From CAYTYX01 sp964442325 (GTDB taxonomy: Bacteria > Patescibacteriota > Saccharimonadia > Saccharimonadales > UBA10212): a stretch of DNA of 16,907 nt. Positions within the stretch are counted from its first letter, which is position 1. Each line of letters begins with the position of its first letter. Below are positions 6,246 to 13,293 of the stretch, piece by piece. The notes under the pieces were generated by a model. It saw nothing but the letters and a program-made list of their open reading frames with translations, had not been told where the DNA came from and did no database searches. Where the stretch lies: contig CAYTYX010000006.1 of the NCBI GenBank assembly GCA_964442325.1, positions 1 through 16,907 on the forward strand. The letters are read 5' to 3'. Position numbers and translations under genes: made by a program.

Positions 6246-7259
6246 ATGGCTAAATCTAACATATCTGACCAAATTAATAGCGTGATTGGTGAAGCTAGTC
6301 GTATCGTAATTGTCCAGGCCGACAACCCAGACGGTGACAGCCTAAGTAGCTCGCTTGCTCTTGAAGAAATTCTGGGCGATTTAGGCAAGCAAGTTTATCT
6401 ATACTGCGGCGTGGATATCCCCACTTACCTGCGCTACCTGGATGGCTGGGATAGGACTGAGAAGCAGCTGCCCTCCAGCTTTGACGCGGTAATACTAGTC
6501 GACGCCGGCAATGAGATTTTGCTTGAGCAGCTGGATCTAACCAAGCAGAAAAGTTTACTTAAGACTAAACCGGTAATTTTGATTGACCACCATGCAACAC
6601 CAGTCGATATTGGCTGGACTAGGGTTAAGTATGCCCAAGCGGCGATATCTACAACCGAGCTAATTTACGATCTAGCAAAAGAGCTAAAGTGGCCTATAAA
6701 TAGACGGGCAGCTGATATGTTGGCGGTAGGCATTCTAAGCGATAGCCTCGGGTTGACCAGTGAATCAACCAACGCCCACAGCCTGCGTGTAATAGCCGAT
6801 CTAGTTGAATCCGGCGTAAGCATTGCTAAACTGGAGAACTCCCGGCGGGCGGCCTCTAACCGCCTTCCCGAGCTGGTTCACTATAAGGGCCAGCTGCTGC
6901 AGCGGGTCGAGTATTTTGACAATGACCGCGTTGCAATCCTGTCTATCCCGTGGGATGAAATTGAAAAGTACAGCCCGCTTTATAACCCCTCTATGTTAGC
7001 CATTGACGATATGCGCCTAACCACCGGCACAGCTCTGGCCATTTGCTTTAAACTCTATCCGGACGGCAAAATCACCGGAAAGATTCGCTGTAACTACGGC
7101 TTCCCGATTGGCGATAAACTAGGCGAGCATTTTGGCGGCGGTGGCCACCCATATGCTTCTGGTTTCAAAGTCACCAACAAAGCCTACGACGAACTTAAGC
7201 TGGAGGTTATTAAACAAGCCGCAAAGCTGTTAGACGAATTGCCCGAGGCCCAAAAATGA
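6246..7259 (+). CDS. DHH/DHHA1 family phosphoesterase, NrnA-like
   Basis: This 337-aa protein resembles NrnA, the oligoribonuclease / pAp phosphatase that clears nanoRNAs or cyclic-dinucleotide breakdown products. Motif I reads ADNPDGDSLSSS (25-36), motif II VDAG (85-88), motif III IDHH (113-116) and motif IV SDSLGLTSESTN (165-176). The DHHA1 substrate domain ends with GEHFGGGGHPYASG (293-306). Five metal or catalytic positions are therefore in place (D29, D31, D86, D114 with H115/H116, D166). The histidine that normally precedes motif I by four residues is Ala (A25), so one metal site may be altered. NrnA-type DHH proteins are the usual small-RNA degraders where Orn is absent. Its 3' end overlaps the cysS start by 4 nt (ATGA), so the two are translationally coupled. 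Confidence 0.88.
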   Translation: MAKSNISDQINSVIGEASRIVIVQADNPDGDSLSSSLALEEILGDLGKQVYLYCGVDIPTYLRYLDGWDRTEKQLPSSFDAVILVDAGNEILLEQLDLTKQKSLLKTKPVILIDHHATPVDIGWTRVKYAQAAISTTELIYDLAKELKWPINRRAADMLAVGILSDSLGLTSESTNAHSLRVIADLVESGVSIAKLENSRRAASNRLPELVHYKGQLLQRVEYFDNDRVAILSIPWDEIEKYSPLYNPSMLAIDDMRLTTGTALAICFKLYPDGKITGKIRCNYGFPIGDKLGEHFGGGGHPYASGFKVTNKAYDELKLEVIKQAAKLLDELPEAQK

Positions 7260-8614
7260 AGCTATATAACAGCTTAGGCCGCGAGTTCCAGGAATTTAAA
7301 CCCATCAAACCCGGGTTCGTTAGCATATATTCCTGCGGGCCGACTGTTTATGAGCGCGCCCATATCGGAAATCTTGCCTCCTTTATCTACGCTGATACAT
7401 TGCGGCGCGTCCTAAGCGCTAGTGGTTATGATGTGAAGCACGTAATGAACATTACTGACGTTGATGACAAGACAATAGCTACCGCAAAAGAGAGGTACCC
7501 CGACTTAGAACCTAATGACGCCCTACGAAAACTAACTAGCGAGCTAGAAAGTCAGTTTATGGATGACCTCAAAGCAGTTGGTGTTGACGTAGACGCTATC
7601 CAGTTCGTTAAAGCAACTGAGAATATTGAATCTATGCAGGGGTTGATTAAAGAGCTGTTGGAGGCAGGTGTAGCTTACGCAGCAGACGACGGTATTTATT
7701 TCTCGATTGAAAAATACCGGCAGGCCGGCAAGAATTATGGTCAGCTGACAAATGTCACAGCCGACGATACCAGTCATGCCCGGATTAATAACGACGAATA
7801 CGACAAAGACAACGCTCACGACTTTGCGCTCTGGAAAAAGCAGAAGGACGGCGAACCGGCCTGGGATTTTGAGGTCAGTGGTAAAAATATAAAAGGTCGA
7901 CCTGGTTGGCATATTGAGTGCTCAGCAATGAGCACTAAATTCTTAGGGCAGCCGTTCGACATCCATACGGGAGGAGTTGATCTTAAATTTCCACATCACG
8001 AGAACGAAATCGCCCAGAGCACCGCGGCCGATGGTGAAGTTTTGGCTAACTTTTTCTTCCATAATGAGCACATGCTGGTAGATGGTAAGAAAATGAGCAA
8101 GTCACTTCATAATTTCTATACCCTTGAGGATATTCAAAAGAAGGGCTTTAATCTACTAGCCTTCCGTCTTTTGGTTTTGCAGTCTCACTACCGCAGCCAA
8201 AGCAACTTTAGCTGGGAAGGACTAGGGGCGGCCCAAAATCGCCTAAAAAAAGTCTATGCATGGGCCGATTTGGTTCACCAGACCAATAGAGTAAATAAAT
8301 TTATGGATGCTTCTGGGCAAAATACTGAGGCGCTCGAAGATGACTTACGCACTGGGGACTTACTAGTTTTGATTGAACTTAATATGGATATTGCGCCAAA
8401 ACCTAATCTTCTAGAAAAACTGGACCAACTGCTTGGATTAAACTTGAGTAATCGTCCGGACGCAAGCGAGCAACAAAAGAAGCTTATTTCAGAGCGCGAA
8501 ACTGCCCGTAAAAATGATGACTGGCAGAGCGCTGATGAATTTCGTGGGCAGCTAGAAAAGCAGGGGATTGGCATTAACGACACCGATCGTGGACCGGTTT
8601 GGTATCGCTCTTAA
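7256..8614 (+). CDS. cysS: Cysteinyl-tRNA synthetase
   Basis: This 452-aa class I synthetase charges tRNA-Cys. It has YSCGPTVYERAHIGN at 25-39, with the HIGN form of the HIGH signature and the zinc/substrate cysteine C27. The segment WHIECSAM carries C222, FPHHENEIAQS carries H247 and E251, and KMSKS is at 279-283. All four expected zinc ligands are present, unlike in RecR and DnaX nearby. The C-terminal anticodon-binding region follows and ends with the typical 'R..ARKNDDWQSADEFR..L...GI...D...G..W' pattern (about 415-450). Shine-Dalgarno GAGG is at 7245-7248. The start overlaps the DHH stop as ATGA. The TAA stop shares its bases with the convergent AI-2E gene. Confidence 0.98.
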   Translation: MKLYNSLGREFQEFKPIKPGFVSIYSCGPTVYERAHIGNLASFIYADTLRRVLSASGYDVKHVMNITDVDDKTIATAKERYPDLEPNDALRKLTSELESQFMDDLKAVGVDVDAIQFVKATENIESMQGLIKELLEAGVAYAADDGIYFSIEKYRQAGKNYGQLTNVTADDTSHARINNDEYDKDNAHDFALWKKQKDGEPAWDFEVSGKNIKGRPGWHIECSAMSTKFLGQPFDIHTGGVDLKFPHHENEIAQSTAADGEVLANFFFHNEHMLVDGKKMSKSLHNFYTLEDIQKKGFNLLAFRLLVLQSHYRSQSNFSWEGLGAAQNRLKKVYAWADLVHQTNRVNKFMDASGQNTEALEDDLRTGDLLVLIELNMDIAPKPNLLEKLDQLLGLNLSNRPDASEQQKKLISERETARKNDDWQSADEFRGQLEKQGIGINDTDRGPVWYRS

Positions 8615-9717
8615 GTAGTTTTTATATTAAGGGATTGTGTTGGCGCAGTATTTCTGCCGCTTTTTTGTTCAAAATAACTTTCTAGTAAAATCTTGACGGT
8701 TGAAGCCACGGGGATGGCAATAATTGCGCCCAAGAAACCGTCAAACCCTATACCCAGTAAGGCAGCTACAAATACCGTCAGCGGTGTAAGTTCGTTTAGA
8801 CGGGACTGTACGTAAGGCTGGAATGTATGATTCTCTATAAAGAAATATATAACAAAGTAGATAAGCATTACTGATGCCAGCTTCCACGAGCTAAGCAGGC
8901 AAACCAGGACAACTATTAGCGCAGCCGACGGGTTACCAAACAACGGAATCACACCGAGCATAGCAACTATGCCAGCTAGCGCCATTGAACTAACCGATAC
9001 ATCGATTACACGGGTGGCAATCTCTAGAGCAATAAACGCAAATATGCCTGCCATTACCGCCAAAATGACCTGGCCATTCACAAAACCGCTGACCGCCTTG
9101 TACATTCGGTGCGCTATCTTTTTATTGCGTTCTCTGTCACGCTCGGACATTGATCCCCATAGCAGCTCCAGCCATTTTGGCCCCTCTACCAGCATCATAA
9201 AGGTTACTACAACCACCGCCGCAACTGATGCTACAGCGCCGACAATTCGTTTGCCGGTGTTAAGTACGGTAGTACCAAAATTACTATAGTTAGATGTGAA
9301 ATCAGTAGCTGTTTGTGAAAGTTTATCGTCGAGGTGATATTTGCGTGCCGCCCGAGCAAAGCTATTATCCTGCCTTTGAAAATTACTGACAGTCGTCGGT
9401 ACATTATTAATAAAGGTCCGGGTTTGACGCACTAAAGGAGGAATAACCAGGGCAATTAAAACGGCCAATATGCCAATAACAGCTAAGTAGGCCACAGCTG
9501 TAGCCCGTATGCGACTCTCAATTTTAAGTCTTGAGCTGACCCAGCCGACTACCGGATTGAGAGCCAGTGCTAAAAAGAATGAAGCAAAAATCAAGATTAA
9601 CACATGCGTTGCGCGACCGACAAAGTGATAAAGCAATATAGCCGCTACCACCCATAGAATCGAGCGTACGATTGTCCGGTTAGTTACGTTAATAGTCACT
9701 TCCCGATTTGGTTTCAT
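8611..9717 (-). CDS. AI-2E family transporter (PF01594-type membrane protein)
   Basis: From the ATG at 9717 this is a 368-aa polytopic protein of the PerM/TqsA/YdiK family, variously linked to export of autoinducer-2 or ion/proton antiport. Two hydrophobic hairpins lie at about residues 17-59, and a third segment at 72-95. A soluble, helical region of about 70 residues follows, and then several more membrane segments. The family hallmark near the end reads IENHTFQPYVQSR...L, then TVFVAALLGIGFDGFLGAIIA and IPVA. A TTG start at 9789 would add 24 residues but would sit deep in the upstream glycosyltransferase gene. The ATG lies 4 nt after that gene's TGA and gives a typical N-terminus, so I prefer it. 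Substrate is unknown. It is the last gene of the minus-strand envelope cluster. Confidence 0.9.
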   Translation of the reverse strand: MKPNREVTINVTNRTIVRSILWVVAAILLYHFVGRATHVLILIFASFFLALALNPVVGWVSSRLKIESRIRATAVAYLAVIGILAVLIALVIPPLVRQTRTFINNVPTTVSNFQRQDNSFARAARKYHLDDKLSQTATDFTSNYSNFGTTVLNTGKRIVGAVASVAAVVVVTFMMLVEGPKWLELLWGSMSERDRERNKKIAHRMYKAVSGFVNGQVILAVMAGIFAFIALEIATRVIDVSVSSMALAGIVAMLGVIPLFGNPSAALIVVLVCLLSSWKLASVMLIYFVIYFFIENHTFQPYVQSRLNELTPLTVFVAALLGIGFDGFLGAIIAIPVASTVKILLESYFEQKSGRNTAPTQSLNIKTT

Positions 9718-9721
9718 TGCT

Positions 9722-10879
9722 TCAATTATCGCTTGATTTAGTTTTTTTGGCAATCGCTTGGCCGTAAATATCCAAAATCTGCGCACCAACTACGTTGATA
9801 TCGTACTGCTTAACATGCTCATTCTGCCAAACATGTAAGTCATCAGCCAGCTTTTTGTCGGTAATTAGCAAGTGCAACCTATCGGCAAACTCCTTTGTGT
9901 TAGTCGGGTCAACTAGCAGCCTTGGCCGCTGCTCCATCACACAGCGATAGCCAGGGTTGTCGCCCGCTAGTACCACTCCGGCTCCAGCAGCCATAGCTTC
10001 AATTAAAACCACACCGAAGCTTTCGCCGTATAGGGCAGGGAAGCATGCTATCTCCGCACTCCCTAAAACGTTAGCCTTATCTGATTCCTCTACATACCCA
10101 AGAAATTTTATTTTGTCTTTTAGACCAAGTTCGGCAGCCAAATTTTCCATTTTTGACCGGTCCGGGCCGTCACCAGCAACAACCAGTTCGACATCTGGGT
10201 GGCTTTTTAGGACAAATGGCAAAGCTTGAATAAGCTTACTTAGACCCTTTCGCTCGACCAGTCTGCCTAAAAAGACTATCCTGCCTGGTGTATTGCCGGC
10301 TCTCCTACCTGGTTCAAGCTTAGATAAGTCAACCATATTTGGCACTACGACGGATTTTATCCTCATAGTCTTTGCAGCAAATTCTGAGGCGCTCTTGCTT
10401 GTAGCGGTAAATGTCTGGAACTTTTTTAGACTAAAAAGCTGGACTAGCCCAAGTATTCTTGCGCCCATTGAAGATAGCCACCCAGATGGCAAAATATGAA
10501 ACGAGCCAACAACTGCCAGTCCTCGTCTATAGCCGATTGCTACTATTCGCTGTGCAAGTAGGGGTGAGTATGGGGCCATTACGTGCAGGACGTCTAGCTT
10601 TTCATCTGTGATTACTCGCTTTATGTGTTTTCGGTTGGAATATATTGGCATGCTAAGACGATTGCCGTTAAAACGAACTTTTATATTTTTTGACAAGCTG
10701 TAGACTTTGCCGCCTGCATAATCGCTAAGCTTAGTTTCTCCGCAGAGATATACAACCTTGTGTCCATGCAAAGTCAAATACTCGCCTAGGCGTTTTACTT
10801 GCTGGGAAACGCCATCGCTAGAATCAAGCGTGTCGTCGAAGACTAATCCAACCGAAAGTCTTTTTTCGTTTTGTGCCAT
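9722..10879 (-). CDS. GT4 family glycosyltransferase (PimA/PimB-like), second of tandem pair
   Basis: This 385-aa GT-B enzyme likely transfers a hexose from a nucleotide sugar to a lipid or glycan at the inner membrane face. The N-terminal acceptor domain has DSSDGVSQQVKRLGEYL (19-35), the family's GG-V loop in a DG-V form, and SFHI with H128. The donor domain has FLGRLVERKG (203-212; R206, K211), AGDGPDR (235-241) and the E-x7-E motif ESFGVVLIEAMAAG (286-299; E286, E294). The start ATG lies 56 nt inside the end of the upstream glycosyltransferase gene, with only a weak AAG-type ribosome site, so coupling is likely. Its sequence is clearly paralogous to its neighbour, suggesting tandem duplication and successive sugar additions. 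The sugar and acceptor are not predictable. Confidence 0.92.
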   Translation of the reverse strand: MAQNEKRLSVGLVFDDTLDSSDGVSQQVKRLGEYLTLHGHKVVYLCGETKLSDYAGGKVYSLSKNIKVRFNGNRLSMPIYSNRKHIKRVITDEKLDVLHVMAPYSPLLAQRIVAIGYRRGLAVVGSFHILPSGWLSSMGARILGLVQLFSLKKFQTFTATSKSASEFAAKTMRIKSVVVPNMVDLSKLEPGRRAGNTPGRIVFLGRLVERKGLSKLIQALPFVLKSHPDVELVVAGDGPDRSKMENLAAELGLKDKIKFLGYVEESDKANVLGSAEIACFPALYGESFGVVLIEAMAAGAGVVLAGDNPGYRCVMEQRPRLLVDPTNTKEFADRLHLLITDKKLADDLHVWQNEHVKQYDINVVGAQILDIYGQAIAKKTKSSDN

Positions 10880-12074
10880 TATTTTTTTCTTGAATTAACG
10901 GTTTAGTCTGAGATAGGTAGATTCCGATAGCTTCTTTATAAGCAGCCTCATAGCCGTCTATAACCTTAGGGTAGTCGTATTGCTTTGATTCACGCAAGGC
11001 CCAGTCGTTCATCATTTTTGAGAGTTTTGGACTGGTCAGAAAAGTCGCCATGCGATTAGTAAAATCCTCACTGGCTTCAGGGTCAATTAAGCCAATCCGG
11101 CCCTCATTTTTCATAACACCGCGGTAGCCCAGATTATTGCCAGCCAGCGGGAATGTACCCATAGCCATAGATTCAAGCAAAACTATGCCAAAACCTTCGC
11201 CCATCGTTGCCGGATAGCAGGTTAGTTCAGCGTTTCCCACGAGAAATCGTTTGCGCTCGTTACTAACCCGGCCGGCAAAGCTAACATTTGGGATATGGCC
11301 CGTTTTTACAATTTGTTTAAGCGATTTAAGTCTTTCGCCATCACCGGCAATAATCAAATGCGTCTGGGGCATTTCTTTAACCAGCAGCGCAAAAGCCCGA
11401 ATTAACCAGTCGCTGCCCTTGCGCTTATCGGGCCGGCCCACATATACAATTGTTTTTGTGCCTGGGCCACTCAAGCTGACTCTTTTTTTGAAGGGCTTAT
11501 AGAATTTAAGGTCTACGGCGCAGGGGATATATTTAAGGTTAGCCACTAGAGCTCCGCCAATTTTACTACCCATACCCTTATTCAGTAGTACATAGGCTGC
11601 GGCTGGGCCAGTGGCAGTTAGAAGGTGCATTTTCTCGCCAATACTTCGGCCATAAGGGGCCAGTAGATTTACAATTGATTTAGCTGCCATACTATCGGCC
11701 AGGTTGGCGTGGAAAGTACCAACGTGGGCCGAGGCTTTAGACCGTGCCAGAATCTGTCTGGCCAGAACCGGTACCCACGGTTCATGAAAGTTTATAACAT
11801 CAAATTTTTCTCTCTCTAAAATCCTATCAATTTCGTCGCCATCAACTTCTACAGCTACGTCCCCGGCTGTAGATAAAGCTCCATTCAACCGACGCGAGCG
11901 GCCAAGTAGGATGTAATCCGGCGGAACCTCACCGCTAAAGCCAGTCGGTCGGGGGGTGATTATTCTTACGTCATAGCCCTTAGACTTCAGACCGCTGGCC
12001 AAATGAGTTACTATCTCAGCCACGCCGCCTGAATGCTCGAACATATTGTATGGGCATACTAGACCAATCTTCAT
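10824..12074 (-). CDS. GT4 family glycosyltransferase (PimA-like), first of tandem pair
   Basis: This 416-aa GT-B protein begins MKIGLVCPYNMFEHSGGVAE, very like mycobacterial phosphatidylinositol mannosyltransferase PimA. It has the GGV loop at 16-18, GTFHANLADS (119-128) with the equivalent of PimA's essential His at H122, VGRPDKRKG (212-220) with the R/K donor-phosphate pair, AGDGERLK (243-250), and the E-x7-E motif EGFGIVLLESMAMG (293-306). It probably makes a glycolipid or a polyprenyl-linked glycan. The last 20 or so residues (NNGTKRKKTFGWISLRRHA) are basic, lie beyond the GT-B fold and overlap the next gene, so they are probably dispensable. A TATACT box lies 12 nt before the ATG, with no Shine-Dalgarno sequence. 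True inositol specificity is not established. Confidence 0.93.
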   Translation of the reverse strand: MKIGLVCPYNMFEHSGGVAEIVTHLASGLKSKGYDVRIITPRPTGFSGEVPPDYILLGRSRRLNGALSTAGDVAVEVDGDEIDRILEREKFDVINFHEPWVPVLARQILARSKASAHVGTFHANLADSMAAKSIVNLLAPYGRSIGEKMHLLTATGPAAAYVLLNKGMGSKIGGALVANLKYIPCAVDLKFYKPFKKRVSLSGPGTKTIVYVGRPDKRKGSDWLIRAFALLVKEMPQTHLIIAGDGERLKSLKQIVKTGHIPNVSFAGRVSNERKRFLVGNAELTCYPATMGEGFGIVLLESMAMGTFPLAGNNLGYRGVMKNEGRIGLIDPEASEDFTNRMATFLTSPKLSKMMNDWALRESKQYDYPKVIDGYEAAYKEAIGIYLSQTKPLIQEKNNGTKRKKTFGWISLRRHA

Positions 12075-12086
12075 ATCTTAATTAAC

Positions 12087-12092
12087 AGTATA
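12087..12092 (-). promoter_or_regulatory. -10 box (TATACT) for the first GT4 gene
   Basis: Read on the minus strand, TATACT lies 12 nt upstream of the ATG at 12074. The intervening bases GTTAATTAAGAT contain no Shine-Dalgarno sequence, so the leader is expected to be about 5 nt. TTAAGC 17 nt further upstream is a poor -35 (three of six). The box sits in the 32-nt gap after the hydrolase gene, so the glycosyltransferases can be transcribed separately from it. Confidence 0.45.
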
Positions 12093-12106
12093 CAAGTTTG
12101 GGCTGC

Positions 12107-13036
12107 CTAGCTTAAGGAGACTTTTTTTAGCAGGGCTGGCGGGGCAAAACTTGCCGCCTCACCAATGTCAGCTACGACGGTTGGCGCATGACTTGGCACA
12201 TCAGCGTAAAACATCTCAAAATCGTTAAAAATATGGCGCATGTGCTGCTCAACTTGAGAATTGTTAAAATAACGATCATTTTTTACCGCAACGTGATTAA
12301 TCGGCAAGTTAATTTTACGGTCTGTATTGTCTAGCCAAAACATCTCACGGTAAGTCTTAAACTGAGTGCGCACATCATTGATAGCCCATAGTTCGACTTC
12401 CATATCCATGGTCCTGGCAAAACTGTCACCACTTTTGGCCTCAAACTTTTCTCGGGCGTTGCCAGTGCGATGGTAGACGGCCCTTAGTACAAATGGTTGC
12501 AGTAGTGTAGCCTTAAACATCGCGGCTGGCAGACGGCGCGAGAAAACTACAGACATCACTTTATAAAATAGCATCTTGCGTCGACTAAAGACGAAGTCAC
12601 TGTGATGAGCAAATCCGACGATACTAACCAAGTAATCAACCCTGTCAACAAGTTCTGGGTGGCGCTGCAACATTCGCGTCACGACCACAAAGCCAAGGCT
12701 CATCGCAAAAATTGTTACTTGTTTACCTTGATATTCTTGACTGACAAAATCAGCCAAACAGTCGGCTAGATTATCAATTGTGGCCGGCTGGCCAATTTTA
12801 TAAAGACTATCCATGCCGCCAAAGCCTGGCAGGTCGGGCATTGTTACTGCGCCAAACTGATTAAAAAATTGGGCTAGACCCCACCAGCGCTCAATACTAG
12901 AATGTTGCCCATAGATAAATAAAATCTTGCGTTGGTTGCCCTGCGAAGCCGGCAAACGCAATATCCTACCGTGTAAGCCCTTAATTTCCAGCTCCGATAT
13001 ATGTTCTTTATGGTTTTGGCCGGTTTTTGTTTGCAT
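12107..13036 (-). CDS. Alpha/beta hydrolase fold protein
   Basis: This 309-aa cytoplasmic-looking protein has the order of alpha/beta hydrolase motifs: strand and oxyanion loop ILFIYGQHSS (38-47), DLPGFGG (68-74), nucleophile elbow FAMSLGF (110-116; S113), a candidate acid in VAVKNDRYF (D254), and the C-terminal histidine in VPSHAP (H283). All three triad residues are therefore present. The elbow is A-x-S-x-G, not the canonical G-x-S-x-G, which is a tolerated variation in some members. A helical cap lies at about 145-240. The substrate is unknown; esters, lipids or thioesters are possible. It is the first gene of the minus-strand block and precedes the two PimA-like glycosyltransferases, which hints at a role in envelope lipid or glycan metabolism. 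Confidence 0.85.
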   Translation of the reverse strand: MQTKTGQNHKEHISELEIKGLHGRILRLPASQGNQRKILFIYGQHSSIERWWGLAQFFNQFGAVTMPDLPGFGGMDSLYKIGQPATIDNLADCLADFVSQEYQGKQVTIFAMSLGFVVVTRMLQRHPELVDRVDYLVSIVGFAHHSDFVFSRRKMLFYKVMSVVFSRRLPAAMFKATLLQPFVLRAVYHRTGNAREKFEAKSGDSFARTMDMEVELWAINDVRTQFKTYREMFWLDNTDRKINLPINHVAVKNDRYFNNSQVEQHMRHIFNDFEMFYADVPSHAPTVVADIGEAASFAPPALLKKVSLS

Positions 13037-13047
13037 AGGCTTGCTAT

Positions 13048-13077
13048 ATCATAATATAAAGCGTCTCTATCTGTAAA
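13048..13077 (-). promoter_or_regulatory. Promoter for the alpha/beta hydrolase gene
   Basis: On the minus strand, TTTACA (13072-13077; five of six -35 bases) and TATGAT (13048-13053; five of six -10 bases) are separated by 18 nt. The predicted start near 13041 is about 5 nt before the ATG at 13036. No Shine-Dalgarno sequence exists in the 11 nt between. This is the best two-box example of the window's short-leader promoter type. Confidence 0.55.
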
Positions 13078-13145
13078 ACTCTGATATATTGATATTGCAG
13101 GGAAAAGACCAGCTCGAGCATCGAATTTATTTCGTGCCCGGTGCG

Positions 13146-13172
13146 ATAGGAAAAACCGTAGGTTTGTCCTAT
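13146..13172. repeat. Interrupted palindrome 9 nt upstream of tRNA-Gln
   Basis: The arms ATAGGA (13146-13151) and TCCTAT (13167-13172) pair over 6 bp. After a single A-G mismatch, AAACC (13153-13157) and GGTTT (13161-13165) pair over another 5 bp around a GTA loop. The result is an 11-bp stem with one mismatch, ending 9 nt before the mature tRNA. No T-run follows on either strand, so it is not an intrinsic terminator. It could be a protein-binding operator or a processing signal in the tRNA leader. Function is unassigned. The rest of the 13037-13181 gap holds the hydrolase promoter and nothing else I can name. Confidence 0.5.
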
Positions 13173-13181
13173 GGCCTGTGA

Positions 13182-13256
13182 TGGGGAGTGGCCAAGTGGT
13201 AAGGCACATGGTTTTGGTCCATGCATTCGGGGGTTCGAATCCCTCCTCCCCAGCCA
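13182..13256 (+). tRNA. tRNA-Gln (anticodon UUG)
   Basis: A complete cloverleaf can be folded. The acceptor TGGGGAG (13182-13188) pairs with CTCCCCA (13246-13252). The D stem is GCC/GGC, and the anticodon stem CATGG/CCATG encloses loop TTTTGGT with anticodon TTG at 13214-13216. The T stem GGGGG/CCCTC carries loop TTCGAAT, with one G-T pair. The discriminator is G73 (13253), and CCA is encoded at 13254-13256. The U1-A72 pair and G73 match known glutamine identity elements. It reads CAA and, by wobble, CAG. No second tRNA follows. Confidence 0.97.
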
Positions 13257-13258
13257 AA

Positions 13259-13267
13259 TGTTATAAT
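13259..13267 (+). promoter_or_regulatory. Extended -10 promoter (TGTTATAAT) for the 74-aa gene
   Basis: This is a perfect extended -10 element: TG at 13259-13260, one base, then TATAAT at 13262-13267. It begins two bases after the encoded CCA of tRNA-Gln. No convincing -35 is seen, since that position falls in the tRNA T arm. The start near 13274 would give a leader of about 20 nt containing a normal Shine-Dalgarno sequence. Confidence 0.6.
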
Positions 13268-13293
13268 AAAGTCAACATAAGCAGGAGTACGTT

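Noticed and set aside
9718..9789. TTG start giving a 392-aa AI-2E protein
   Set aside because: The extra 24 residues lie inside the upstream glycosyltransferase gene and do not resemble the family. The ATG at 9717 just after that gene's stop is more natural.
10880..10890. Frameshift at the A7 tract fusing the two GT4 proteins
   Set aside because: A -1 slip runs straight into TAA. A +1 slip would be needed, and the second gene has its own ATG. Translational coupling explains the overlap better.
13044..13226. 60-aa minus-strand ORF upstream of the hydrolase
   Set aside because: It also starts within the antisense of the tRNA, has no ribosome site and covers the hydrolase promoter.
12874..13257. 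127-aa minus-strand ORF beginning MAGEEGFEPPNAW
   Set aside because: Its N-terminus is the antisense translation of tRNA-Gln, a well-known false-protein pattern, and the rest overlaps the hydrolase gene and its promoter.
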